This document shows, in pieces, positions 35,637 through 44,116 of a stretch of DNA of 64,000 nt. The DNA lies in NCBI GenBank assembly GCA_947503175.1, contig CANNCO010000001.1, forward strand, positions 1,364,001 through 1,428,000. The letters run 5' to 3'. The notes beneath the pieces are model-generated. The model was not told where the DNA came from. It ran no database searches and saw only the letters and a list, made by a program, of their open reading frames with translations. The stretch's first letter is position 1. Each line of letters starts with the position of its first letter. Origin of the DNA: an uncultured Paracoccaceae bacterium. GTDB lineage: Bacteria > Pseudomonadota > Alphaproteobacteria > Rhodobacterales > Rhodobacteraceae. Both the position numbers and the translations under genes were made by a program.

Positions 35637-36560
35637 ATGGCCCTGCTACAGTTCAAACGGAAAGACAGTGCGGCCCCCACCGTTTCGCCCGAGGTCGAGG
35701 CGTTTTTGAAGGACTACTCAATCGAGGTGATGCCGCGCACCGCAGAGAAGGTCGAGGACTTTCGAGCGCTGCTGCCGGAAGGCACAAGGGTTTACATCGC
35801 GCATATCGACGGCACGCCTATCGATGACATGGTGGCAACGGCGGCGCGACTGGCGCGTGACGGTTTCAACATCATGCCGCATTTCCCGGCCCGGATCATC
35901 CGCGACGGGGCCATGCTGACCGATTGGATCGCGCGCTATCAGGGCGAGGCTGGCGTGGAACAGGCGCTGCTCTTGGCCGGTGGCGTGGCGGAGCCGCAGG
36001 GCGCGTTTCATTGCTCGATGCAACTCTTGGAAACGGGCCTGTTAGACAAGGCAGGCTTCAAGCGTCTGCATGTGGCCGGTCACCCCGAAGGCAACCGCGA
36101 CATCGACCCCGACGGAAGCGACCGTGCGGTGATGGAGGCCCTGCGCTGGAAACAGGCGTTTTCCGAGCGTACCGATGCCGAGATGGCCATCGCCACACAG
36201 TTCGCGTTCGAAGCGAAACCGATCATCGCATGGGCCGACCGGATGAAGGATGAGGGCATTACCCTGCCGATCCATATCGGTGTTGCGGGCCCGGCCAAGC
36301 TGCAGACCCTGATCAAGTTCGCCATCGCCTGTGGCGTGGGCCCGTCGCTGAAGGTTCTGCAACGGCGCGCAATGGACGTGACCAAGCTGGTCCTGCCCTA
36401 CGAGCCGACCGATGTCGTTCGCGAACTGGCGCTACACAAAGCCGCCAATCCGGATTTCAACATCGAAGCGGTGCATTTCTTTCCGCTCGGCGGTATCAAG
36501 ACGAATGCCCAATGGGCGATCGACAACGGCGGCACTTCGGCTGTCCCGGCAAGCGCCTGA
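35637..36560 (+). CDS. methylenetetrahydrofolate reductase-like protein
   Basis: 307 residues with the MTHFR TIM-barrel pattern: YSIEVMPRTAEKVEDF at the first strand, VYIAHIDGTPIDDMVATAARLARDGFNIMPHFPARII, LLLAGGVAEPQGAF, LHVAGHPEGNRD, and IATQFAFEAKPIIAWADRM. It differs from housekeeping MetF and resembles the divergent copies found with methyl-corrinoid systems, where methyl-THF is oxidised toward methylene-THF. The ATG at 35637 is set by GGGAGG. Between the virulence-factor gene and the HAD gene (seven bases) in a clear operon. Confidence 0.88.
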   Translation: MALLQFKRKDSAAPTVSPEVEAFLKDYSIEVMPRTAEKVEDFRALLPEGTRVYIAHIDGTPIDDMVATAARLARDGFNIMPHFPARIIRDGAMLTDWIARYQGEAGVEQALLLAGGVAEPQGAFHCSMQLLETGLLDKAGFKRLHVAGHPEGNRDIDPDGSDRAVMEALRWKQAFSERTDAEMAIATQFAFEAKPIIAWADRMKDEGITLPIHIGVAGPAKLQTLIKFAIACGVGPSLKVLQRRAMDVTKLVLPYEPTDVVRELALHKAANPDFNIEAVHFFPLGGIKTNAQWAIDNGGTSAVPASA

Positions 36561-36567
36561 TCCGCGG

Positions 36568-37230
36568 ATGACCCGACCCGCCCTGCTTTTTGACCTCGAC
36601 GGTACCCTGATCGAGTCCGATCCCCTGCACGCGCAGGTCTATGTCGAGATGTTTGCGGCGCGCGGCGTCGATATCGACGAGGCGTTCTATTTCTCCGAGA
36701 TCCATGGAAAGCAGAACACCGAGGTCTTTAAAAAGCATCTGCCGGGCGAAGATCCCTACCAGCTGCATCTGGACAAGGAAGCCGCGTTTCGCGAGATCCT
36801 GGATGATATCGTTGATCCCATGCCAGGTCTTGTGACCCTGTTGAACCGGGCCGAGACCGAAGGTTGGGGCGTGGCCTGCGTGACTAATGCGCCGCGCCTG
36901 AACGCCGATGCGATGCTGAAAGCCATTGGGCTGGCCGCCCGTTTTCCCACGGTCGTGATCGGTGAGGAATGCGTGCGCGGAAAACCCGACCCCGCGCCTT
37001 ACACTGCCGCCATGGAGCAGTTGGGCACCCTGCCCGGCCATGCTATCGCGTTCGAGGATAGTGCTGCGGGTCTCTACTCCGCCGCCGCATCGGGCGCGTT
37101 CACCATCGGCGTCCGGTCGAGCCTCGACCATGACACCCTGATCGATCTTGGCGCCCATGCCACGATCAAAGACTTCAATGATACTGCGCTCCCCGCGTTT
37201 CTGGAGCGCCTCGAAGGAGCCACCACATGA
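36568..37230 (+). CDS. HAD family hydrolase (subfamily IA phosphatase)
   Basis: 220 residues: LLFDLDGTLIESDPLHAQVYVEMFAARG holds motif I (DLDGT, nucleophile Asp), VACVTNAPR motif II, IGEECVRGKPDPAPY motif III Lys, and AFEDSAAGLYSAAASGAFTIGV motif IV. The cap is of the beta-phosphoglucomutase/phosphoglycolate phosphatase type. Substrate not predictable; a repair or housekeeping role in the one-carbon cluster is possible. No SD is visible, but it starts seven bases after the MetF-like stop and ends in a four-base overlap with the next gene, so translation is probably coupled. Confidence 0.88.
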   Translation: MTRPALLFDLDGTLIESDPLHAQVYVEMFAARGVDIDEAFYFSEIHGKQNTEVFKKHLPGEDPYQLHLDKEAAFREILDDIVDPMPGLVTLLNRAETEGWGVACVTNAPRLNADAMLKAIGLAARFPTVVIGEECVRGKPDPAPYTAAMEQLGTLPGHAIAFEDSAAGLYSAAASGAFTIGVRSSLDHDTLIDLGAHATIKDFNDTALPAFLERLEGATT

Positions 37231-38195
37231 CCCGCACCATCGTCGAATCCAAAACGAAAACCGTCACAATCGGGTTTGACGAACCGTTCTGCGTGATCGG
37301 CGAGCGGATCAACCCGACCGGGCGCAAGGTTCTGGCGGCGCAGCTTGAGGCGGGCGATTTCTCGACCGTCGAGAAGGATGCTCTGGAACAGGTCGCCTGT
37401 GGCGCGATGGTGCTCGATGTGAACGCCGGCGTCGTCTACAACTCGAACCCCAATCCGAACGAGACCGAACCGCCCCTCATGACCAAGATGATTGAGCTTG
37501 TTCAGGGACTTGTGGACGTTCCTTTGTGTATCGATTCATCGGTTCCGGGCGCTCTAGAAGCCGGACTGGCGGCGGCTGAGGGTCGTCCGCTTTTGAACTC
37601 GGTGACGGGTGAGGAAGACCGGCTTGAGGCGATCCTGCCGCTGGTGAAAAAGTACAACGTGCCGGTCGTCGCGATCTCGAACGATGACACCGGCATCTCG
37701 GAAGACCCGGAAGTGCGGTTCGCGGTCGCAAAGAAGATCGTCGAACGCGCGGCTGATTTCGGTATTCCGGCCCATGATATCGTCGTCGATCCGCTGGTCA
37801 TGCCTGTGGGAGCCATGGGAACGGCGGGGCAGCAGGTCTTTGCACTCGTGCGAAAGCTGCGCGAAGAGCTGGGCGTGAACACCACTTGCGGTGCGTCGAA
37901 CATCTCGTTCGGCCTGCCGCATAGGCATGGTATCAATGCCGCTTTCCTGCCCATGGCCATCGGCGCGGGCATGACCAGCGCGATCATGAACCCGGTCCGC
38001 CCGGTCGAAATGGAGGCGATCCGCGCCGCGAACTTTCTGATGAACCATGACGCAAATGGCAGCGCATGGATCAAGTTCAGCCGTGTGCTGGATCAGGTCA
38101 AGGAAGGCATCCCCTTCCCCGAAGCCAGCCAGACCGCGGCAGCATCGGGTGGCGGGCGCGGCGGACGCAGCGGCGGACGCCGCAGGCGCGGCTGA
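37227..38195 (+). CDS. methyltetrahydrofolate:corrinoid methyltransferase (pterin-binding)
   Basis: 322 residues with a dihydropteroate-synthase-like barrel: FCVIGERINPTGRKVLAAQL, ALEQVACGAMVLDVNAGV, VPLCIDSSVPGALEAGLAAAEGRPLLNSVTGEEDRLEAILPLV, VAISNDDTGI and NTTCGASNISFGLPHRHGINAAFLPMAIGAGMTSAIMNPV. This is the AcsE/MtgA-like family that moves methyl groups between a corrinoid protein and tetrahydrofolate. The last 15 residues are an unusual Gly/Arg tail, GGGRGGRSGGRRRRG. No corrinoid protein or MttB-type partner lies in the window. Confidence 0.92.
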   Translation: MTRTIVESKTKTVTIGFDEPFCVIGERINPTGRKVLAAQLEAGDFSTVEKDALEQVACGAMVLDVNAGVVYNSNPNPNETEPPLMTKMIELVQGLVDVPLCIDSSVPGALEAGLAAAEGRPLLNSVTGEEDRLEAILPLVKKYNVPVVAISNDDTGISEDPEVRFAVAKKIVERAADFGIPAHDIVVDPLVMPVGAMGTAGQQVFALVRKLREELGVNTTCGASNISFGLPHRHGINAAFLPMAIGAGMTSAIMNPVRPVEMEAIRAANFLMNHDANGSAWIKFSRVLDQVKEGIPFPEASQTAAASGGGRGGRSGGRRRRG

Positions 38196-38287
38196 TCAGT
38201 GAAACGCGAGTTGGCAAATAGTTGATCTCGGTCAGGGCACGGTTACAGAGGGTTTGCACAGTGCGCTGACTTTTAATGGAGATTGCC

Positions 38288-39439
38288 ATGCCCGCGCCCC
38301 TCGATGACCTGATCGTTGTTGATCTGACCCATGTTCTGGCGGGGCCTTTCGCCTCGACAATTCTCAGCGATCTGGGCGCCCGTGTGATCAAGGTGGAGCG
38401 GCCGGGGACCGGCGATGACACACGCGCCTTTCCCCCCATCGTCGAAGGCGATAGCGCGTATTTCGTGGGGTTGAACCACGGCAAGGAATCGATTGCCCTG
38501 GATCTGCATCACGATCCCGACCGGGAGATTCTGGACCGGCTTCTGGCCCGCGCCGACATGGTGCTCGAGAATTACCGCCCCGGCGTCATGGAGCGGCTTG
38601 GTTATGGCTGGGAAGACCTGCACAAGAAGCATCCGCGGCTGATCTATGGCGCTGTGTCGGGCTATGGTCATACGGGGCCCGACGCGCTGCGCCCGGCCTA
38701 TGACATGGTGGTGCAGGCACGCGGAGGCGTGATGTCCATTACCGGCGAAAAGGGCCGCGACCCGGTGCGTACAGGTGCGTCCATCGGCGACATCGTGGCG
38801 GGCATGTTCCTGACCCAGGGCGTTCTGGCGGCACTCTATGCGCGCGAAAAGACCGGCCTCGGGCAAAAGATCGACGTGGCGATGCTCGATTCCCAGATCG
38901 CGATCCTTGAACACGCGGTGGCGATTGCGACGACGACAGGCGAGGCCCCCGGCCCCGCGGGTGCGCGGCACCCGTCGATCACGCCGTTTGAAACGTTCCA
39001 CGCCTCCGACGGGCTGTTCGTCATCGCCGCCGGGAATGACGCGCTCTTCGCGAAGCTGGCGCAGCTCTTGGGACATCCCGAGTGGATCGAAGATCCGCGC
39101 TTTGCGACAAATCCCGCCCGCTGTGAGCATCACCGCCTGCTCAAGCGCCTGATCGAGATCGAGACGCTCCATGCCACACGGGCCGAATGGATCGACCGGC
39201 TGGTCGCCGCAGGTATCCCCACCGGTCCGATCCAGAACGTGCTTGAGGTTCTTGAAGACCCCCAGATCCTTGCACGGAACATGGTCGTTGATGTGGGCCA
39301 GACCAATGGCGGCCACAAGTTCACTGCCGCTGGTAATCCGATCAAGATGACCGGGCTGGAAGACGTCATTTCACGCCCTGCCGCTCCGAAACTGGACGAA
39401 GACCGCGCGGCGATCCTTGAATGGCTGAACGCCGGTTAA
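38288..39439 (+). CDS. CaiB/BaiF family CoA transferase (class III)
   Basis: 383 residues: LIVVDLTHVLAGPFASTILSDLGARVIKVERPGTGDDTR, LDLHHDPDREILDRLLARADMVLENYRPGVMERLGYGW, RLIYGAVSGYGHTGP, RPAYDMVVQARGGVMSITGE with the catalytic Asp in AYDMV, and RTGASIGDIVAG. Class III enzymes move CoA between carboxylic acids through a covalent Asp anhydride. Substrate unknown. The ATG at 38288 has GGAG before it. It is 92 bases beyond the methyltransferase, so it may have its own promoter and need not belong to the one-carbon operon. Confidence 0.92.
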   Translation: MPAPLDDLIVVDLTHVLAGPFASTILSDLGARVIKVERPGTGDDTRAFPPIVEGDSAYFVGLNHGKESIALDLHHDPDREILDRLLARADMVLENYRPGVMERLGYGWEDLHKKHPRLIYGAVSGYGHTGPDALRPAYDMVVQARGGVMSITGEKGRDPVRTGASIGDIVAGMFLTQGVLAALYAREKTGLGQKIDVAMLDSQIAILEHAVAIATTTGEAPGPAGARHPSITPFETFHASDGLFVIAAGNDALFAKLAQLLGHPEWIEDPRFATNPARCEHHRLLKRLIEIETLHATRAEWIDRLVAAGIPTGPIQNVLEVLEDPQILARNMVVDVGQTNGGHKFTAAGNPIKMTGLEDVISRPAAPKLDEDRAAILEWLNAG

Positions 39440-39984
39440 TCCAGCGCCGCATCCGTCGTGAACAGGTAATCGTCCCCACCCGCGCCTAGGTGGCAGGCGA
39501 TACAGCCAGCTTCGGCGTTCTTGCCGATCCGGCCGGCAAGCTGCACCCCGGCGGGGTTCACGTCCAATGAACCATCGGGCAGATACTTGACCCAATACCA
39601 GTTGCCGTTGTCCGGATCATAGCCATCCTCGCGCCGGAACATGATCGTGAGTGCGGCCAGATGATCCTCCGGATTGGCGACGACCTGATCCACTTCTACG
39701 CCCGCCGGACCGTAATTCCGTTTCACGACCAGCGTGCCGTCATGCCCGTCAATTGTGGCGCGGGAATAGAAGGTTTCCAGCATGAAACCATGCGGTTCGA
39801 TCCCCTCATAGGGAAGGCTTCGCAGGGAGTTTTCACCAACAAGATGTTGGGCGACCATTACGTCCCACAGAAGTGCCGCGTAAGCCGTGTCAGCATCCCC
39901 GCCAAAATGCGGTTCTTGCGCCAATGCAGGAAGGGCAAATAGCGCCACCGTCGTCGCACCGGTTAAGGTTCTCAGGATTTTCAT
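39436..39984 (-). CDS. cytochrome P460-like periplasmic protein
   Basis: 182 residues with a signal peptide (MKILRTLTGATTVALFALPALAQ). Near the C-terminus the single heme c motif CIACH is followed by LGAGGDDYLFTTD, the arrangement of cytochrome P460 and related proteins, where one c-type heme is further crosslinked to a Lys. Upstream, YSRATIDGHDGTLVVKRNYG and NWYWVKYLPDGSLDV fit the beta-rich P460 fold. P460s oxidise hydroxylamine or relieve NO stress; many in heterotrophs are untested. ATG 39984 is chosen for GTGAGGAAAA; a GTG four codons earlier is possible. Convergent with the CoA transferase, overlapping four bases. Confidence 0.8.
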   Translation of the reverse strand: MKILRTLTGATTVALFALPALAQEPHFGGDADTAYAALLWDVMVAQHLVGENSLRSLPYEGIEPHGFMLETFYSRATIDGHDGTLVVKRNYGPAGVEVDQVVANPEDHLAALTIMFRREDGYDPDNGNWYWVKYLPDGSLDVNPAGVQLAGRIGKNAEAGCIACHLGAGGDDYLFTTDAALD

Positions 39985-40175
39985 GGTTTTCCTCACTTTC
40001 CGACCGGCGGAAATGGCCGCCGGGACCAGAGGCCGAAAGCGTACATCCGATCGCGTTCACGACTGTTCACCTTCGGGCGACGAGTCCATCAAGCCTGTGT
40101 GACGACCGGAATGCGTGTAGTGACGTCTGCGTATTCCCATTGCTCTGACGTTAGATCCTGCTTTAGTCGGTGGTC

Positions 40176-40865
40176 ATGTCCGGCAAACCGACCCTCCAGC
40201 GCGGCAGCGTGGCCCGCACGCTTCGTGTGATCGCCCAGCTTGGCTTGTTTGTCCTGTTCGTCTGGGCCCTTCACAGGTTCATCGACCGGACGCTTGCGGG
40301 CCTTGCCGCAGACGACGACGGCAAGATGGTGATGATCGGGGTGCTTGCATTTTTCGTGCTGGCCTATGCTGTCCTGATCGCCATTCCGTTTGTGCCGGGG
40401 ATAGAGATCGGGATGTCGCTGCTCGCGCTTCGCGGGATCGAAATCGCGCCGTTTCTGTATCTTGCGACGGTCGCAGGCCTGATGCTGGCCTATTCCGTGG
40501 GCCGCTGGTTGTCCTATGACTGGATGGCCGCCCGCTGTCACGATCTTCGATTGTCGAAGATCGCGATGCTTCTGCACGACGCCAAGGACCTGACGCCGGA
40601 AGAACGGCTGGCGCAACTGGACGAGCGGTTGCCGTCGTGGCTGGCAAACCATGCGATCCGCTGGCGTTATCTGGTGCTCGCCGCCCTGATCAATCTGCCC
40701 GGCAGCGGTGTTATCGGGGGTGGCGGCGGAATTTCCCTGATGGCCGGGTTTTCACGCATGTTCCTGCCGGTCCCAACCCTTCTGACCGTGTCGCTCGCGG
40801 TGGCCCCGGTTCCGCTTCTGATCTGGTTTCTGGGTTATGATCCCATGTCTAGCGGGGCGAACTGA
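40176..40865 (+). CDS. VTT/DedA-like membrane protein, uncharacterised
   Basis: About 229 residues and five or six hydrophobic segments. IAIPFVPGIEIGMSLLALRG followed by LYLATVAGLMLAYSVGRWLSYDW, and LVLAALINLPGSGVIGGGGGISLMAGFSRM, resemble the re-entrant loop pattern of VTT/DedA proteins (P-G-x-E then N-x-PGs), although the similarity is remote. Lipid scrambling or proton-linked transport is typical of that superfamily. A GTG two codons earlier is an alternative start; neither has a strong SD. It converges with and overlaps by 17 bases the small membrane protein gene. Confidence 0.72.
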   Translation: MSGKPTLQRGSVARTLRVIAQLGLFVLFVWALHRFIDRTLAGLAADDDGKMVMIGVLAFFVLAYAVLIAIPFVPGIEIGMSLLALRGIEIAPFLYLATVAGLMLAYSVGRWLSYDWMAARCHDLRLSKIAMLLHDAKDLTPEERLAQLDERLPSWLANHAIRWRYLVLAALINLPGSGVIGGGGGISLMAGFSRMFLPVPTLLTVSLAVAPVPLLIWFLGYDPMSSGAN

Positions 40866-41109
40866 GCATCAGGTGCAGCGGCAGCAGGACCAGCAGATAG
40901 ATCGTTGCAAGCGGCAGACCGATCACAACGGCCAACGGCGCAAGGCTGGCATTCGAGGCGATGCCGACAACCGTCGCGGCAAGAGCCGCGCCCATCAGGA
41001 GGACCGGAAACAGCGCCGCCGCACGCCATCCGGCCCGCATGCGGTTCAGGGCCGACCACTGCAGAAGAATGTAAAGCACGGGAATGAGTGCGGCGATGAC
41101 TGCGGACAT
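40849..41109 (-). CDS. small membrane protein, uncharacterised
   Basis: 86 residues with three hydrophobic segments: MSAVIAALIPVLYILLQWSALNRMRAGWRAAALFPVLLMGAALAATVVGIASNASLAPLAVVIGLPLATIYLLVLLPLHLML. No conserved domain recognised. The ATG at 41109 is selected because AAAGGGATC lies before it; the frame extends upstream through poorly coding sequence. It is divergent from the ASKHA gene and overlaps the 3' end of the VTT-like gene by 17 bases. Confidence 0.7.
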   Translation of the reverse strand: MSAVIAALIPVLYILLQWSALNRMRAGWRAAALFPVLLMGAALAATVVGIASNASLAPLAVVIGLPLATIYLLVLLPLHLMLSSPR

Positions 41110-41268
41110 GTGATCCCTTTGTTTGGACCCCATTGACCGCCCGCTCGACGTAAAGACAACCATGCGCAAGAGGAATGACGCGGATTGGCAAATATGTGCC
41201 GCAGCATGCCTTTCCCATCGGCAAGATGATGTTATTTGAGGCATGAGAGACACGAAGGATTGTTGACG

Positions 41269-43311
41269 ATGCCCGAAGACGCGCTGGTTATTTTCACCCC
41301 ATCCGGCAAACGCGGAAGATTCGCGACCGGAACGCCAGTGCTGACCGCCGCCCGTCAGTTGGGTGTCGATCTGGACAGTGTCTGTGGCGGCCGTGGCATT
41401 TGTTCGAAGTGTCAGGTGTCACCGGGATATGGCGAATTTCCAAAGCATGGACTGACCGTTGCCAGAGATGCACTGTCGGAATGGAACTCGGTCGAAGAGC
41501 GCTATGATCAGAAACGCGGCCTGAAGAAAGGCCGCCGTCTGGGATGTCAGGCCACGATCCAGAGAGACATCGTGATCGACGTACCCGCCGAAAGCCAGGT
41601 CCACAAACAGGTGGTCCGCAAGGCCGCCGCCGAGCGCGATATCGTCATGGATCCCGCAACACGGCTTTACTACGTCGAGGTGCAGGAACCCGATATGCAC
41701 GAACCATCGGGTGATTTCGAACGTCTCGCGGATGCGCTGCGCGACCAGTGGGACGTCGAAGACGTAACGGCAGGCTTGGCCGTTCTGCGCAAGCTTCAGC
41801 CGGTCCTGCGCAAGGGCAACTGGACTGCCACCGTTGCCGTCCACCGCGGCCATGACAGCGAAGGTCACCGCATCCTCGATATCTGGCCCGGCTATTCAGA
41901 GGATCGGCTTTACGGACTGGCCATCGACCTTGGGTCGACCACCGTCGCCGCGCATCTGTGCGACTTACGCAATGGAGAGGTCAAAGCCTCGGCCGGGGTC
42001 ATGAACCCGCAGATCCGGTTCGGTGAAGACCTGATGAGCCGGGTCAGCTACTCGATGATGAACGAAGGCGGCGATGTCGAGATGACCAAGGCTGTCCGCG
42101 AAGCCATCGACACGCTTGCCATAGAGGTTGCGGGCGAAGCCGAGATCGACCCCAAGCAGATTGTCGAATGCGTGTTTGTCTGCAATCCGGTCATGCACCA
42201 CCTGCTCTTGGGAATCGATCCGTTCGAACTGGGTCAGGCGCCCTTTGCGCTGGCCACATCCAATGCGCTGAACCTGACGGGTGCCGATCTGTCGCTTGGT
42301 TCGATCCACGGTGACGCGCAGGTCTATATCCTGCCGTGCATCGCGGGCCATGTGGGTGCTGATGCGGCTGCGGTGGCGCTGTCGGAGGAGCCCAACAAGT
42401 CCAAGGACCTGGTTCTGGTCGTCGATGTCGGCACGAATGCAGAGATCATTTTGGGCAATGAAGAAAAGGTTCTGGCCTGTTCGTCACCCACCGGCCCGGC
42501 TTTCGAGGGCGCGCAAATCTCAAGCGGCCAGCGCGCCGCGCCCGGCGCCATCGAACGGGTCGAGATCGATCCGGCAACGAAAGCCCCCCGGTTCAAGGTC
42601 ATCGGATGCGATTTGTGGTCGGATGATCCGGAGTTCGCGGATGCAACCGCCGCGACCGGGATCACCGGCATCTGCGGTTCGGGTATCATCGAAATGGTGG
42701 CCGAAATGCGCATCCACGGCATTGTCGACGGGCCGGGACTGATCGGATCGCCTGAACAGACCGGGACCGACCGGTGTTTCATGGACGGGCGCACCTATTC
42801 CTACCTCGTCTGGGACGGAACCGAGGATGGCGGACCAAAGATCACCGTCACCAATCGCGATATCCGCGAAATTCAGATGGCCAAGGCAGCGCTCTATTCC
42901 GGTGCGCGGCTTCTGATGGACAAGTTCGAGGTCGACACGGTGGACCGCGTGGTCCTTGCCGGGGCGTTCGGTGCCCATATCAGCCCGAAACACGCGATGG
43001 TTCTGGGCATGATCCCAGATTGTGAACTGGACAAGGTGACATCCGCCGGAAACGCCGCGGGAACGGGGGCGCGCATTGCCCTTCTGAACATCGCCGCACG
43101 CGCCGAGATCGAGGAGACGGTCCACAAGATTCACAAGATCGAAACTGCTGTCGAGCCCCGGTTTCAGGAACACTTCGTCAATGCCTCCAACATCCCGAAC
43201 GCGGTCGAACCCTTCCCGATCCTTGGCACTATCGTGACGCTGCCGACCGCGACCTTCAATACCGGCGATGGCGATGACACAGGCGGGCGCAGGCGTCGCC
43301 GCCGGGCGTGA
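41269..43311 (+). CDS. ASKHA-domain corrinoid activation protein (RamA/RACo-like)
   Basis: 680 residues. A [2Fe-2S] ferredoxin-like N-terminus has cysteines 39, 45, 48 and 93 (VCGGRGICSKC and LGCQA). It is followed by a linker and a large ASKHA domain with LYGLAIDLGSTTVAAHLCD, VFVCNPVMHHLLLGIDP, VLVVDVGTNAEIILGN and GICGSGIIEMVAEM. Such proteins reductively reactivate oxidised cob(II)alamin in methyl-transferring corrinoid proteins, using ATP. It fits the methyltransferase and MetF-like genes upstream. The C-terminus ends TGGRRRRRRA, resembling the tail of the methyltransferase. Its stop overlaps the next gene by four bases. Confidence 0.93.
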   Translation: MPEDALVIFTPSGKRGRFATGTPVLTAARQLGVDLDSVCGGRGICSKCQVSPGYGEFPKHGLTVARDALSEWNSVEERYDQKRGLKKGRRLGCQATIQRDIVIDVPAESQVHKQVVRKAAAERDIVMDPATRLYYVEVQEPDMHEPSGDFERLADALRDQWDVEDVTAGLAVLRKLQPVLRKGNWTATVAVHRGHDSEGHRILDIWPGYSEDRLYGLAIDLGSTTVAAHLCDLRNGEVKASAGVMNPQIRFGEDLMSRVSYSMMNEGGDVEMTKAVREAIDTLAIEVAGEAEIDPKQIVECVFVCNPVMHHLLLGIDPFELGQAPFALATSNALNLTGADLSLGSIHGDAQVYILPCIAGHVGADAAAVALSEEPNKSKDLVLVVDVGTNAEIILGNEEKVLACSSPTGPAFEGAQISSGQRAAPGAIERVEIDPATKAPRFKVIGCDLWSDDPEFADATAATGITGICGSGIIEMVAEMRIHGIVDGPGLIGSPEQTGTDRCFMDGRTYSYLVWDGTEDGGPKITVTNRDIREIQMAKAALYSGARLLMDKFEVDTVDRVVLAGAFGAHISPKHAMVLGMIPDCELDKVTSAGNAAGTGARIALLNIAARAEIEETVHKIHKIETAVEPRFQEHFVNASNIPNAVEPFPILGTIVTLPTATFNTGDGDDTGGRRRRRRA

Positions 43312-43979
43312 CCGGCGCGCGGTGTCTTCCCTACCTGGCCTTTGCCGCGCTTGGTGTTGCGGCCGCATTCGCCGCTCTGGTTGATCTTGGTGACAGTCGC
43401 GAGGGATTTGCCCGGTTTCTGGGAACATGGCCCCCCACCGCTTTGATCGGCGCCATAGCGGTTGCAGGCGGTGGCGCGCTTTTCTTTCTGCATGCGCAGA
43501 GGTGGGGTCAGACACGCCCCAGTACATCCGGGCTGATACTTCTGGCAGCGCTGGCCACCGTCTTCGCCGTGCCCCCGATCGTCGTCGACCTGCTGGCTCC
43601 GTTCCCCGCTGACTTGAACATCATGCCGCCCGGAGCGTTCCTGTTCTATCCGGTAATGGCGTTCGTGGTTGAGTGCCTGTTCCACCTTCTGCCGCTGGCG
43701 CTTCTGGTTGCGCTTCTGGGGAACGGTATTCGTGGATCGATAACACCCTTTCTTATCGTCGTCGCCCTCGCAGAACCAACGTTCCAGGTACTTCTATCCC
43801 GACCTGGTGACGCAACAGCGGCTGTCCTTGTCTTCGTCGCAATCCACCTTTTCGCGTTCAACCTGTTCCAGCTGATCCTGTTTCGCCGTTATGGCTTTGC
43901 CGTGATGTTCGGCGTGCGGCTGGTCTACTACCTGAACTGGCACATCGTTTGGGGCAGCTTCCGCCTGACGCTGGGCTGA
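43308..43979 (+). CDS. multi-pass membrane protein, CPBP-like
   Basis: 223 residues with about six or seven hydrophobic segments. YPVMAFVVECLFHLLPLALLVALLG, then ALAEPTFQVL and IHLFAFNLFQLILFRRYGFAVMFGVRLVYYLNWHIVWG, resemble CPBP (CAAX-protease-like) membrane proteins: an acidic residue in one helix and His/Asn in later ones. Here the EExxxR motif is reduced to a single Glu (VVECLFH), so this is tentative. Its ATG overlaps the ASKHA stop (ATGA), which indicates co-translation with that gene. Confidence 0.7.
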   Translation: MTGARCLPYLAFAALGVAAAFAALVDLGDSREGFARFLGTWPPTALIGAIAVAGGGALFFLHAQRWGQTRPSTSGLILLAALATVFAVPPIVVDLLAPFPADLNIMPPGAFLFYPVMAFVVECLFHLLPLALLVALLGNGIRGSITPFLIVVALAEPTFQVLLSRPGDATAAVLVFVAIHLFAFNLFQLILFRRYGFAVMFGVRLVYYLNWHIVWGSFRLTLG

Positions 43980-44034
43980 CGGATCGCCGCTTGACCTCTC
44001 CGTGGGCCTTCCGTATTTCTCGACCTTCAATCAA

Positions 44035-44108
44035 GCGGGTGTAGCTCAATGGTAGAGCAGGAGCTTCCCAAGCTTAAGACGAGGGTTCGATTCCCTTCAC
44101 CCGCTCCA
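44035..44108 (+). tRNA. tRNA-Gly (anticodon CCC)
   Basis: 74 bases. The acceptor GCGGGTG pairs perfectly with CACCCGC, discriminator T, encoded CCA. D arm GCTC-AATGGTA-GAGC, anticodon loop TTCCCAA with anticodon CCC, T arm GAGGG-TTCGATT-CCCTT. The anticodon stem has a weak outer pair. The next coding start is only eight bases downstream. Confidence 0.96.
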
Positions 44109-44116
44109 GTGATCCG

